From contig JACKIL010000009.1 in NCBI GenBank assembly GCA_020638525.1, forward strand, positions 27,841-91,840: a stretch of 64,000 nt of DNA, in the 5' to 3' direction. Under the pieces are notes generated by a model. It saw only the letters and a list, made by a program, of their open reading frames with translations. It made no database searches and was not told where the DNA came from. This DNA comes from Caulobacterales bacterium. Lineage in GTDB: Bacteria > Pseudomonadota > Alphaproteobacteria > Caulobacterales > Parvularculaceae. Below are positions 8,026 to 16,640 of this stretch, piece after piece. The translations under genes and the position numbers were made by a program. Each line of letters begins with the position of its first letter. The stretch's first letter is position 1.

Positions 8026-9189
8026 ATGCCCTTCGACAAGACAGTGCTGCAGGTCATCCCGGAGCTCGACGCCGGCGGGGCCGAGCGCACGACCGTCGAG
8101 ATGACGCGCGCCATCGTCGCCGAAGGGGGCCGGGCGCTCGTCGCGACCAAGGGCGGAAGGCTTGCGCCCGACATCAAGGCGGCGGGGGGCAAAGTTTTCC
8201 CCATGCCCGTCCACTCGAAGAACCCTTTCGTCATCTGGGCGAACCGCAAGCGGCTGATCGATCTCATCGAGAAAGAGAAAGTCGATATCATTCATGTGCG
8301 CTCGCGCGCGCCTGCCTGGAGCGCGCTGTGGGCGGCTGAGGCGACCGGCAAGAAGCTGGTCGCGACTTATCACGGCGCTTACGGCGCGACCAACCCGCTG
8401 AAAAAGCTCTATAATTCTGCGATGGTCCGGGGCGATCTCGTGATCGCCAACTCGGCTTTCACAGCCGCCGCCATCCGCGCGGCCTATGAAGTCGACTGGG
8501 CGAAGATCAAGATCATCCCCCGCGGGGCCGATCTTGAGGCCTTCGATCCGGCGGGCGTCCAGCATGCGCGCATCGACGCGCTCACCCGCCGCTGGGGCGT
8601 CAGGAACGACGTTCGCTCCTTCCGCCTTCTCTTGCCGGCCCGGCTCACGCCCTGGAAGGGCCAGTCGGTGGCGATCGAGGCGATCGGGCAAATAGCAAGC
8701 GCACGGCGCGCCTCTGGTCAGCGGCTGGAATTGCAGTTAATTTTGGCTGGGGACGCTCAGGGCCGCACGAAATATGCGGAAGCCCTGCGGCGTGACATCG
8801 AAACGCGTGGGGTGCGCGATATGGTTCATCTTGTCGGCCACTGCGCCGACATGCCAGCGGCGATCGCCTGGGCCGATGCGGTGCTGAGCCCGTCGACCCG
8901 GCCCGAAGCTTTCGGGCGCGTCGCGGTTGAGGCCGGCGCCATGGGCAAGCCGGTCATCGCCGCCGATCATGGCGGCGCGCGCGAAACGATCGAGGACGGC
9001 GTGACGGGCTTTCTCACACCGCCGGGCGATGCGAAGGCGCTCGCCGAAGCGATCGAAAAGCTGATGGCGCTGGACGCGGTGGCGCGTCAGGGAATGGGCG
9101 CAAGGGCGCGCGCGCGCGTTCAGAGAATTTACTCGTCGGAGGCGATGTGCCGCTCGACGATGGCTGCTTATACTGAATTGACTGCATAG
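8026..9189 (+). CDS. Glycosyltransferase family 4 (GT-B fold), 387 aa
   Basis: Retaining GT-B glycosyltransferase. The N-terminal domain shows VLQVIPELDAGGAERTTVEM, the usual acceptor-domain glycine-rich loop. The C-terminal domain has the donor motif RPEAFGRVAVEAGAMGKPVIA, which contains the E-x7-E pattern. I take the ATG at 8026 as start; the longer in-frame extension to 7687 is antisense to the hydrolase gene. Fifteen bases separate it from the GT9 gene that follows on the same strand, so the pair probably acts in LPS or other surface polysaccharide synthesis. The sugar donor cannot be told. Confidence 0.9.
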   Translation: MPFDKTVLQVIPELDAGGAERTTVEMTRAIVAEGGRALVATKGGRLAPDIKAAGGKVFPMPVHSKNPFVIWANRKRLIDLIEKEKVDIIHVRSRAPAWSALWAAEATGKKLVATYHGAYGATNPLKKLYNSAMVRGDLVIANSAFTAAAIRAAYEVDWAKIKIIPRGADLEAFDPAGVQHARIDALTRRWGVRNDVRSFRLLLPARLTPWKGQSVAIEAIGQIASARRASGQRLELQLILAGDAQGRTKYAEALRRDIETRGVRDMVHLVGHCADMPAAIAWADAVLSPSTRPEAFGRVAVEAGAMGKPVIAADHGGARETIEDGVTGFLTPPGDAKALAEAIEKLMALDAVARQGMGARARARVQRIYSSEAMCRSTMAAYTELTA

Positions 9190-9204
9190 AACTCGGACGG
9201 GGCG

Positions 9205-10182
9205 ATGTTCGGACGCAAATCGGAAAACATTCTCATCATCAAGACCGACGGTCTTGCGGCTTTCGTCGCGGCTGAGCCGGTCTTCGAAGCGATCCGTCAG
9301 GCGAACCCGGGCGCAAAGATCAGCCTGCTGACGGAACCGCGTCTGCAGCGCGTCGCGCGCGCCGCGCCTTATTTCGATCAGGTCGCAGCGCTTCCTGATT
9401 TTCAGGTGCCCGAAGCGCGCAAGGCGTTCATCCGGCAATTGAAGTCCGCGAATTTCGCGCGCGTCTATGATCTGTCGGCGAATGAGGACGCGAAGAAGCT
9501 TTATTCTTCGCTAGGCCCGTTCCGTCCGAAATGGCGCTCGGTCGATCCGGCGCCGAAGCGCAAGGCGAAGGGAGCGCCCGAAGCCGCGCTCCCGGATTTC
9601 AGCCGTTTTTTTGCGGAGACGGGTCTTGCAAAGCCGAGCCGGCTTCCGGATTTCAGCTGGGCGGGCTCCGCGCGCAAGGATTCGGCGAACATGCAGCCCG
9701 CCTGGTTCGGCATCGCCGGCGCCTTCGGGCTACTTCTGCCGTCGCTCGATCCGTCGCGCCGCTGGCCGGCGGCGAATTACGCCGCGCTCGCGCGCAGCAT
9801 GGCGAAGGCGCACATCATGCCGGTGATGGCGGGCGGAAAAGAACTTCACGGCTTCGGCGATGAAATCGCCCATGAAGCGCCGGAGATCGTCGATCTTTCC
9901 GGCAAATGCGACCACCTCCAGCTCACTGCGCTCGCGCAGGAAGCGGCCTTTTTCGTCAGCGATTCGGCTGAGGAAGTCTGCCTCGTCGCCAGCATTGGCT
10001 GTTCGGGCGTCGTCATCCGCAAGGCGTCGGACCCGCGCGCATGGCTTGAGGGCCGCCACATCGTCACCCTGACGACCAGCGACGGCCTCGGCGAGGCGAG
10101 CGCGGAATTTGTGTGGCGCACGCTCGACAATATGGGGCTTATTCCCCACGAGAAGTCGCCGCGCCGCGCCGCAGCCCGTTGA
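9205..10182 (+). CDS. Glycosyltransferase family 9 (ADP-heptose:LPS heptosyltransferase-like), 325 aa
   Basis: The N-terminus ILIIKTDGLAAFVAAEPVFEAI matches the start of WaaC/WaaF-type heptosyltransferases (usually I-x-R-x-x-x-x-GD; here KTDG). The C-terminal half contains a GT-B nucleotide-sugar-binding region around FFVSDSAEEVCLVASIG, where classical members read DSG-x-x-H-x-A. That H is replaced, so donor specificity may differ. It is encoded directly downstream of the GT4 gene. The role is likely transfer of a sugar to the lipid A core or another surface glycan at the inner membrane. Confidence 0.85.
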   Translation: MFGRKSENILIIKTDGLAAFVAAEPVFEAIRQANPGAKISLLTEPRLQRVARAAPYFDQVAALPDFQVPEARKAFIRQLKSANFARVYDLSANEDAKKLYSSLGPFRPKWRSVDPAPKRKAKGAPEAALPDFSRFFAETGLAKPSRLPDFSWAGSARKDSANMQPAWFGIAGAFGLLLPSLDPSRRWPAANYAALARSMAKAHIMPVMAGGKELHGFGDEIAHEAPEIVDLSGKCDHLQLTALAQEAAFFVSDSAEEVCLVASIGCSGVVIRKASDPRAWLEGRHIVTLTTSDGLGEASAEFVWRTLDNMGLIPHEKSPRRAAAR

Positions 10183-10206
10183 TCCGTGGCCTCTTTAGAC
10201 TATATT
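10179..10206 (+). promoter_or_regulatory. Candidate promoter for infC
   Basis: TTGATC and TATATT are separated by 16 bases, and CTATATT also resembles the alphaproteobacterial GCTA-type minus-10. The minus-35 overlaps the stop codon of the GT9 gene. The predicted start site (about 10213) lies immediately before the hairpin at 10214, giving infC a leader of about 165 bases. Confidence 0.45.
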
Positions 10207-10213
10207 CCGCGCT

Positions 10214-10265
10214 CCGCCGACGCCCCCCGGTCCGAACGGACCGATTCCGGGAACGGCGGTTTTTT
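10214..10265 (+). terminator. Terminator/attenuator-like hairpin in the infC leader
   Basis: CCGCCG at 10214-10219 pairs with CGGCGG at 10254-10259. An inner perfect hairpin GGTCCG/CGGACC sits inside, and six T residues follow at 10260-10265. It could end transcripts from the glycosyltransferase pair, act as an attenuator for infC, or both. Confidence 0.65.
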
Positions 10266-10377
10266 GCATGGGGGAATTCCTTCATGGGCGAGACGGACAG
10301 GCGGCCGCTTCGCCATTTGTGGCAGTCGTTAACCGCCTGAGGCTATTTGAGCGTCAGCAACCAAAGGAGATGAGTCC

Positions 10378-10917
10378 ATAGCCCGCAGACCAATGCAACC
10401 GACGCCGCCGTCATCTGACGGTCCGCGAATTAACGAGGAGATCACCGCGCCGCGGGTTCTGCTTATCGACGATTCCGGCGAAAAGCGCGGCGTCATGACG
10501 ACGGATGAAGCAATCCAGCTCGCCCAGTCCGCCGGCCTCGATCTTGTCGAAGTATCGCCGACCACGCAGCCCCCGGTCTGCAAGATCCTCGACTTCGGCA
10601 AATTCAAATACCAGCAGCAAAAGAAGAAGGCTGAAGCCAAGAAGAAGCAGAAGGTCGTCGAGATCAAAGAGATCAAGATGCGCCCGAACATCGATGACCA
10701 CGATTACGAGGTCAAAGCGAAGGCGATGCGCCGCTTCTTCGACGAAGGCGACAAGGTGAAGGTGACCCTGCGCTTCCGCGGCCGGGAAATGGCTCACCAG
10801 GAACGCGGCATGGAGCTTCTCCAGCGCGTGCAGGCCGATTTCGACGGCGTCGCGAAAGTCGAGCAAATGCCCAAGCTCGAGGGCAAACAGATGATGATGG
10901 TGCTCGCGCCCCGTTAG
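10378..10917 (+). CDS. infC: Translation initiation factor IF-3, predicted ATA start
   Basis: IF-3 binds the 30S subunit and checks the initiator tRNA-start codon pair. The N-domain begins GPRINEEI and is followed by VLLIDDSGEKRGVM, the Lys-rich linker helix (YQQQKKKAEAKKKQK) and the C-domain with IKMRPNIDDHDYEVK and LRFRGREMAHQERG. The first ATG (10393) has no ribosome site. The in-frame ATA at 10378 is preceded by AAAGGAG with 8-base spacing and adds ARRP-type residues usual for alphaproteobacterial IF-3. Non-AUG starts (AUU in E. coli) are how IF-3 represses its own translation. A four-codon frame ATG-AGT-CCA-TAG at 10370 overlaps the start. The total is 179 aa. Confidence 0.9.
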   Translation: MARRPMQPTPPSSDGPRINEEITAPRVLLIDDSGEKRGVMTTDEAIQLAQSAGLDLVEVSPTTQPPVCKILDFGKFKYQQQKKKAEAKKKQKVVEIKEIKMRPNIDDHDYEVKAKAMRRFFDEGDKVKVTLRFRGREMAHQERGMELLQRVQADFDGVAKVEQMPKLEGKQMMMVLAPR

Positions 10918-11053
10918 GAACGGCGGCGCGCGCTCGTCTCGCCACCCCCAAATTATCGCCGGACATACCCCATCCTCGCGCGGATGGCTTTCGCGCGATG
11001 GACAGCGACATGCCTTTTGGATAAGGGAATCGGGCACGCGCGCGGGGGAGCAT

Positions 11054-11773
11054 ATGTCGGATGCATTGCAGACGGCGGATCTGGCCGGTCGTGAACGGGT
11101 TTTCTTTGCAGTCATGGCGGGGGCGATCGCTGCGACGATCGTCGCCAGCTTCGGCGCCTGGGCGCTCAGAGGCTATGTCGTCCTGCCCGCGCCGCTGCTC
11201 GTGCATGCTCATGCGCTCATGTATATGGGCTGGGTAGGGATATTCCTTACCCAGACCATTCTGATCGTTCGCGGATCGGTCGATTTGCACCGGCGTCTCG
11301 GAGCGTTCGCCGCTCTCTACGCCGGCGTCATGCTGGTGATGGGCGCCGCAGTCGCGCTGGAAAGCGTTCGCGAAGCGCGAGTCCCGCCCTTTTTCGTCAA
11401 CAGCCTTTTCCTTGGGCTGAGCGCAATGGAGCTTCTGACGTTCGCCGGGCTGACGGCTGCGGCCGTCCTCCTGCGGCGGCGTTCGGACTGGCACAAGCGG
11501 CTGATGCTATGCGGGATCATCGCACTGATGGCGCCGGCGTGGGGCCGCGTCCTTCCCATGTCCGCCCTCGGGCCGGCGGGCGGCTTTGCGATCATGGGCG
11601 CACAGCTCGGCTATATCAGCGTCGGAATGGGGTTCGATCTCATCACGCGCGGGCGCATCCATCCCGCTTATTTCTGGGGCGCCGCGGCGATGGTCGTGTT
11701 GGCGGTCGGCACGCCGTTCCTTGGCTTTTCACCCCTCTTTGTGGCCCTCGCTCACCTTGTCGAGCCGCATTAG
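11054..11773 (+). CDS. Conserved polytopic membrane protein of unknown function, 239 aa
   Basis: About seven hydrophobic helices. Conserved-looking polar features are HAHALMYMGW in helix 2, LHRRLGAF between helices 2 and 3, and WHKRLM before helix 5. The repeated His/Arg near the membrane surface recalls small haem- or quinone-associated membrane proteins, but I cannot assign a family. A GGGGGAG ribosome site precedes the ATG at 11054. No partner gene is evident; the next two genes on the strand also encode membrane-anchored proteins of unknown role or a channel. Confidence 0.75.
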   Translation: MSDALQTADLAGRERVFFAVMAGAIAATIVASFGAWALRGYVVLPAPLLVHAHALMYMGWVGIFLTQTILIVRGSVDLHRRLGAFAALYAGVMLVMGAAVALESVREARVPPFFVNSLFLGLSAMELLTFAGLTAAAVLLRRRSDWHKRLMLCGIIALMAPAWGRVLPMSALGPAGGFAIMGAQLGYISVGMGFDLITRGRIHPAYFWGAAAMVVLAVGTPFLGFSPLFVALAHLVEPH

Positions 11774-11917
11774 GCGTCCTTGCCTCGCTGGCGCTGGCGC
11801 CTCATTTGCTTAAAATCATCCTGAAGTCGGCGGCTTGGCGCTTTCCGCGTCCGGCCGCGCGTCCTGCTTCGGCAGGCCCGGCGCGCCGGATGGTCCGGCG
11901 CCCGCGAGCGGGGTGGT

Positions 11918-12331
11918 ATGGGTGAGAGCGTGTTTTCCGGCCTGGCGTTGACGCAGCTTGCGCCTTACGCGGCGGCTTATCTTTTCGGGATTGCGACCGG
12001 CTGGCTCATCTGGGGCGGGCGGCGCGGCGTCTCGAATGAGGACGCTGCGGCGGCGCGCCTTGAATCCGCGCTCCAGACCGCTGAACCGTCTTCAAGCGAG
12101 AGCGCGCCCGAAAAGCCCGCGGAAAAGCCGGCGGCTCCCAAGCCGCCGGTCAGCGAGCTTGCTGCGCTCGAAGAAGAAATCCGCAAGGCGAACGAGCTTC
12201 TCGACGCGCAGGAAGAAGAGGCCGAAGCTTTCTCCGAAGAGCTCGCCGCCCTCGATCAATCGGTCAAACGCGCGAATGGGCGCCTGAAGCTCGTCATTCG
12301 CGCGGTCCAGCGCGCCGCCGGCGAGCGTTGA
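11918..12331 (+). CDS. Hypothetical membrane-anchored coiled-coil protein, 137 aa
   Basis: A single hydrophobic segment (about residues 14-32, APYAAAYLFGIATGWLIWGG) is followed by a Pro/Ala/Glu-rich linker and then a coiled coil from about residue 78 (SELAALEEEIRKANELL) to the end. It would be anchored in the inner membrane with a cytoplasmic or periplasmic rod. No enzymatic motif is visible. The base and codon pattern matches its neighbours, which supports a real gene. Its function is unknown. Confidence 0.6.
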   Translation: MGESVFSGLALTQLAPYAAAYLFGIATGWLIWGGRRGVSNEDAAAARLESALQTAEPSSSESAPEKPAEKPAAPKPPVSELAALEEEIRKANELLDAQEEEAEAFSEELAALDQSVKRANGRLKLVIRAVQRAAGER

Positions 12332-12434
12332 TCCCTTTCACTCGCGACTGCGTTAACCGCCCGCGCCGGATTGCTTCTCGCCCCGCGCCCGGCGTAAATG
12401 ATCGTGACGCGCTGACTTTTCGAGGGGGAAAGCC

Positions 12435-12878
12435 TTGGCCGCGCATACGCAGTTGATGATCCAGCTCACCGTGTCGAGTATTCTGATTGCGGGCACGACG
12501 TTTCTGCATGCGATTTTCGTCGCCTTCGGCGCGGCGATCCTTCGCGGCGTCTCTGCGAGAATGTGGGGCCCGATCCGCTTCGTGCGCGACTCTCTGGCGC
12601 TATCAGTGCTCGCGCTGCTTCTTATGTTCGCGCATTTCATCGAGATCGTGATGTGGGCGGCGGCCTTCATCCAGCTCGACCTTTTCACGACATGGGAGAA
12701 GGCGATCTATTTTTCGGCGGTGAGCTACACGACGCTCGGCTTTGGCGACGTTCTGTTGCCCGAGCGGTGGGGATTGCTCGCCGGCGCATCTGCTGCGAAC
12801 GGCCTTTTGCTCTTCGGTCTCTCCGCGGCCTTCCTTGTTGAGGCGAGCGCAAAGCTGCGCCTCGGTGGCGAGCCTTAA
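12435..12878 (+). CDS. Two-pore-helix ion channel family protein (K+ channel-like), TTG start
   Basis: The pore segment reads SYTTLGFGD, a variant of the K+ selectivity filter T-x-G-[YF]-G with Leu at the variable site. It lies between hydrophobic helices, as in the Ion_trans_2 family. The 147-residue protein has about four hydrophobic segments, two of them before the pore-flanking pair, and no cytoplasmic RCK domain. I chose the TTG at 12435 because GAGGGGG lies 7 bases upstream; an in-frame ATG at 12456 is the alternative. It is convergent with the MFS gene with a 9-base gap. Its likely role is passive cation conductance; the gating signal is unknown. Confidence 0.8.
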   Translation: MAAHTQLMIQLTVSSILIAGTTFLHAIFVAFGAAILRGVSARMWGPIRFVRDSLALSVLALLLMFAHFIEIVMWAAAFIQLDLFTTWEKAIYFSAVSYTTLGFGDVLLPERWGLLAGASAANGLLLFGLSAAFLVEASAKLRLGGEP

Positions 12879-12887
12879 TCGAAACCG

Positions 12888-14195
12888 TCAGACGCTGCTC
12901 GGCTCGGCTTCGGCCGGGGCTTCGCTTTGCGGCCGGCGCATTCTGCCAAGCGCGACCGAGAGCGGAATGAGGCTGAGCAAAGTCAGAACGCCTGCCAGCG
13001 CGAAAGGCGCGCCCGGAAAATAGAACGGCGCGCCATGCGGCAGGATCACCGCATCGCCGATCTTGAAAGGTTCGCCGGGCTTGGCGAAGGCTGAAAAGAG
13101 CTGCGTCATCATGTATGGCCCGATGATCATCGAAAGGCCCGCAATGCTCGCAATCGCGCCCTGAAGCTCTCCTTGCGCATTGGAGGGGGCGGTGCGCGAC
13201 ATGATGCCTTGCAGCGCCGGCAGCGTAAGCCCGGCGAGCGCGCCGACGGGAATGATCGCGTAGATCATCCAGCCATGCGATGCGAAGGCATAGGCCCAGT
13301 AAGAACACGCAGCGATGCAAAGACCGGTGACCGCCGCGGCGGGTTCGCCGATCTTCGGGATGACGAAGCGGGTGATGCCCCCTTGCACGAAGGCGGCGGC
13401 CAGGCCCACAGCCATCAGTGAATAGCCGATATCGCCCGGCGTCCACTTGAAGCGTTCTTCAGCGAGGTAGACCCAGGTCGACGGCATCGACCAGTGACCG
13501 AGCTGGTAAAGGAAGATGCAGCCCGCGATCGGCAGAAGCACCGGGTACTGACGGAACTGCAGAAAATTGCCGAGCGCGTTTGCGCGCTTCCATTCGAAGG
13601 AGCGCCGGTTCTCTTTCGGCAGCGTCTCCGGCAGGAAGAAATAGCCGTAGATGAGATTGATAATGCCGAGGACGGCGACGGTATAGAATGGCGCTCGCGG
13701 CCCGAAATGGTCGCCAAGAAGACCGCCGATCGCCGGGCCGATGATGAAGCCGAGGCCGAAGGCAGCGCCCATCAGGCCGAAATTGGCCGCGCGTTTTTCA
13801 GGCGGGGAAATGTCGGCGATATAGGCGTTGGCGGTCGCGAAGGTCGCTGAAAAAGCGCCCGAGAGAAGCCGCGCGACAAGCAGAAAGCCGATGGTCGGCG
13901 CGACGCCCATCAGGAAAAAGTCGAGCGAATAGGCGGTGAGCGAGCCGAGAATGACAGGCCGGCGCCCGTAACGATCGGAAAGCGCGCCGATGATCGGCGA
14001 CATGAAGAACTGCATCAGCGCATAAACGAGCGAAAGAATGCCGCCCCATTTCGCGGCGTGCGCAAGATCCTGGCCCGTCACGTTCATGATGAGTTGCGGC
14101 ATCACCGGCATGATGATGCCGAAGCCGATCATGTTGATCATGACCGTGATGAAGATGAACAGAAAGGCGTTGCGGCCTGGCGCTCTCGCGGTCAT
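12888..14195 (-). CDS. MFS exporter of the TetA/DHA1 type, 435 aa
   Basis: Twelve-helix proton-drug antiporter. The N-terminus has MINMIGFGIIMPVMPQL, close to TetA helix 1. The loop 2-3 motif A is GALSDRYGRRPVIL, and helix 5 motif C appears as GAAFGLGFIIGPAIGG. Length and motif order fit the class. It sits alone, 21 bases downstream of the CorC-type gene on the same strand, with no TetR-type regulator beside it. Tetracycline efflux cannot be inferred, because many environmental relatives have unknown substrates. Confidence 0.9.
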   Translation of the reverse strand: MTARAPGRNAFLFIFITVMINMIGFGIIMPVMPQLIMNVTGQDLAHAAKWGGILSLVYALMQFFMSPIIGALSDRYGRRPVILGSLTAYSLDFFLMGVAPTIGFLLVARLLSGAFSATFATANAYIADISPPEKRAANFGLMGAAFGLGFIIGPAIGGLLGDHFGPRAPFYTVAVLGIINLIYGYFFLPETLPKENRRSFEWKRANALGNFLQFRQYPVLLPIAGCIFLYQLGHWSMPSTWVYLAEERFKWTPGDIGYSLMAVGLAAAFVQGGITRFVIPKIGEPAAAVTGLCIAACSYWAYAFASHGWMIYAIIPVGALAGLTLPALQGIMSRTAPSNAQGELQGAIASIAGLSMIIGPYMMTQLFSAFAKPGEPFKIGDAVILPHGAPFYFPGAPFALAGVLTLLSLIPLSVALGRMRRPQSEAPAEAEPSSV

Positions 14196-14216
14196 GGAAA
14201 CTGGGACTTTCTTTGC

Positions 14217-15506
14217 TCAGGCGCGCGGGGCGCTGTCGATGGGCGTAATCTTGATCGCCGTAATCTGGTTGCGCCGACGACGCAGGATGCGGAAGCGGTA
14301 GCCGTGGAACGAGAAGGTCTGCCCGACATCGGGAATAGACTGCGCCTCATGAATGACAAGACCGGCGACGGTCACGGCTTCGTCATCGGGCAGGTTCCAG
14401 TCCATTGCGCGGTTGAGGTCGCGGATTGAAACGTCGCCATCGACATTGATGGAGCCGTCCGGCTGCGGGCGAACGCCCTGAACGGGGCTGTCATATTCGT
14501 CTTCGATCTCGCCAACGATTTCTTCGAGAATGTCTTCGAGCGTGACGAGGCCCATGATCGCGCCATATTCGTCGACGACGAGGGCGAAATGCTCGCGCTT
14601 GCGTTTGAACGCGTCGAGCTGCTCTTGAAGTGTCGTCGTTTCCGGCGCGAAGTAGGGTTTGCGCGCGAGCGAGACGAGATCGATGTCGTTGGGGTCGCCT
14701 TCCGCGTCCCAGATCGCGCGCAGAAGATCCTTCGCATGCAGAATGCCGACAATGTTGTCGGGGTCGCCGCGATAGAGCGGCAGGCGCGTATGCGGGCTTT
14801 TGAGCGCGTCGTCGATGATCTTCTCGACGGGCCTGTCGAGATCGAGCATTTCGATCGACTTGCGGTGAAGCATGATTTCTTCAAGGCGGATTTCATCGAG
14901 GTCGAGCGCGCCGCGGATGAGGTCGCGCGCATCCTTGTCGACGCGGCCTTCGACATGGTGAAGGTCGATCGCGCCGCGAAGTTCTTCGGTGACCGAGAGG
15001 ACGGCGCTGTCGCGGTCGACATTGAGGCCGATGAGATGCAGCGCGCCGCGCACGATCACCTGCACGATGCGCGTCACCGGCGCGAAGACGAACACGAGCC
15101 CGCGCATGATCGGCGCGACCGCCATCGCGATCGCATCGGGCCGCGCGATCGCCGCCGTTTTCGGCGCGACTTCGGCGAAGACGACGACGAGGACCGTCAT
15201 CACGATCGTGGCGAAGGCGACGCCTTTCTGGCCAAAGAAATCGAGGAAGAGCGAGGTCGCAAGCGCCGAGGCGAGAATGTTGACGATGTTGTTGCCGAGC
15301 AGGATCGCGCCGATCAGCCGCTCGCGGTCGCGGGTCAGAAGGCTGACCGCCGCTGCGCGCTTGTCGCCGTCGCTTTCAAGCTTGTGCATGCGCGCGCGCG
15401 ACGTCGCGGTCAGCGCTGTTTCAGATCCTGAGAAAAACGCCGACATCGCCAGCAATAGGATGATGCCGCCGGCTGTCAGATAGACAGACAGATCAGTCTC
15501 GCTCAT
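14217..15506 (-). CDS. CNNM/CorC-family transporter (DUF21 + CBS pair + CorC_HlyC), 429 aa
   Basis: The domains, in order, are an N-terminal DUF21 membrane region (helices near 8-28, 60-85, 95-115) with the signature SGSETALTATSRAR, a CBS pair around residues 205-330 (MLHRKSIEMLDL; VVDEYGAIMGLVTLEDILEE), and a C-terminal CorC_HlyC domain after DGSINVDGDVSIRDLN. Proteins of this family are linked to Mg2+ or Co2+ efflux and divalent-metal homeostasis. The gene follows aroB by 21 bases on the same strand and may belong to the aroK-aroB transcript. Confidence 0.92.
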   Translation of the reverse strand: MSETDLSVYLTAGGIILLLAMSAFFSGSETALTATSRARMHKLESDGDKRAAAVSLLTRDRERLIGAILLGNNIVNILASALATSLFLDFFGQKGVAFATIVMTVLVVVFAEVAPKTAAIARPDAIAMAVAPIMRGLVFVFAPVTRIVQVIVRGALHLIGLNVDRDSAVLSVTEELRGAIDLHHVEGRVDKDARDLIRGALDLDEIRLEEIMLHRKSIEMLDLDRPVEKIIDDALKSPHTRLPLYRGDPDNIVGILHAKDLLRAIWDAEGDPNDIDLVSLARKPYFAPETTTLQEQLDAFKRKREHFALVVDEYGAIMGLVTLEDILEEIVGEIEDEYDSPVQGVRPQPDGSINVDGDVSIRDLNRAMDWNLPDDEAVTVAGLVIHEAQSIPDVGQTFSFHGYRFRILRRRRNQITAIKITPIDSAPRA

Positions 15507-15527
15507 TTCTGCTCTCTACGGTCCAAT

Positions 15528-16640
15528 TCAGGCGGTGTTTTCGTTGAGGAAGGCCAGGATTTCCCCCGCGGGCGCGTCTTTCTGGATATAAGCCGCGCCG
15601 ATCTTCCGGGCGAGAATTAATGTAAGCGCACCGGCGTCGACTTTCTTGTCCTGGCGCATCAGGTCGAGAAGGCGCTCGCCTGAAACGCCCTTCAGCGCCG
15701 GCACGTCCGCAATGCCCGCCGGAAGGCCGACGCTTCTCAGGAGCCGCTTGACCCTCTCGGCGTCTGCGGCTGCGCAAACGCCCTGACGAACGGAGAAATC
15801 GAAAGCGAGGCCCATGCCCGCCGCAACCGCTTCGCCGTGAAGGAGTTTGGCGGAGTAGCCGAGCGCTGCTTCGAGCGCGTGGCCGAAAGTGTGTCCGAGA
15901 TTGAGGAGCGCGCGCTCGCCGGTTTCGCGCTCATCGGCGGCGACGATCTTCGCTTTCATCTCGCAGGAGCGTTTGACGGCGTAGATGCGCGCGTCTCTGT
16001 CGCCCGCGAAGACCGCCTTCGCATTCTCTTCGAGCCAGCCGAAAAACGCCGCATCGCCGAGCGCGCCATATTTGACGATCTCGGCGAAGCCCGCGCCAAG
16101 CTCGCGCGGCGGCAAAGTGTCGAGCGCGCGCATGTCGGAGATGACGATGACAGGCTGATGGAACGCGCCGATGAGGTTTTTGCCCTGAGGCGCGTTGACG
16201 CCGGTTTTTCCGCCGACGGAGCTGTCGACCTGCGCAAGCAGGCTCGTCGGGATCTGCGCGAAGCGGCATCCGCGCTTCAAGACCGCCGATGCAAAGCCCG
16301 TCAGGTCGCCGATGACGCCGCCGCCAAAGGCGATGACGACATCCTGCCGGTCGATCGCAAGGTCGAGCAGGCGGCCGAGCAGCATTTGCAGGTTTTCGAA
16401 GCTCTTCGTCGCTTCGCCGGGCGGGAGCGCGATCGTCTCGAATGCAATGCCGGCGCTCTTGAGCGAGGCTTCAAGGCGCGGGCCCTGCGCGGCGCGCACA
16501 TTCTCATCCGTTACGATGACCGTGCGCGGGCGTTTCATCAGTGGACGAATGAGCGCGCCGGCGCGGTCAAGCGCGTCCTCGCCGATGACGATGTCATAAG
16601 CGCGCGAGCCCAGTCCGACTGTAACGCGATCCTCGCTCAT
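15528..16640 (-). CDS. aroB: 3-dehydroquinate synthase
   Basis: Second step of the shikimate pathway: DAHP to 3-dehydroquinate, NAD- and zinc-dependent, cytoplasmic. Motifs visible are GGGVIGDLTGFAS (NAD site), PTSLLAQVDSSVGGKTGVN, and the zinc-binding LLNLGHTFGHALE with a further LLHGEAVAAG. The length of 370 aa is normal. Its ATG overlaps the aroK stop (ATGA), so the two are translationally coupled in the widespread aroK-aroB order. Confidence 0.97.
   Translation of the reverse strand: MSEDRVTVGLGSRAYDIVIGEDALDRAGALIRPLMKRPRTVIVTDENVRAAQGPRLEASLKSAGIAFETIALPPGEATKSFENLQMLLGRLLDLAIDRQDVVIAFGGGVIGDLTGFASAVLKRGCRFAQIPTSLLAQVDSSVGGKTGVNAPQGKNLIGAFHQPVIVISDMRALDTLPPRELGAGFAEIVKYGALGDAAFFGWLEENAKAVFAGDRDARIYAVKRSCEMKAKIVAADERETGERALLNLGHTFGHALEAALGYSAKLLHGEAVAAGMGLAFDFSVRQGVCAAADAERVKRLLRSVGLPAGIADVPALKGVSGERLLDLMRQDKKVDAGALTLILARKIGAAYIQKDAPAGEILAFLNENTA

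Noticed and set aside
7885..8691. Upstream extension of the alpha/beta hydrolase to 519 aa
   Set aside because: The extension is antisense to the glycosyltransferase gene and the conserved fold begins at the ATG at 7884.
12888..14195. Tetracycline resistance gene
   Set aside because: The MFS protein is TetA-like in motifs only, with no TetR gene beside it and no signs of a mobile element.
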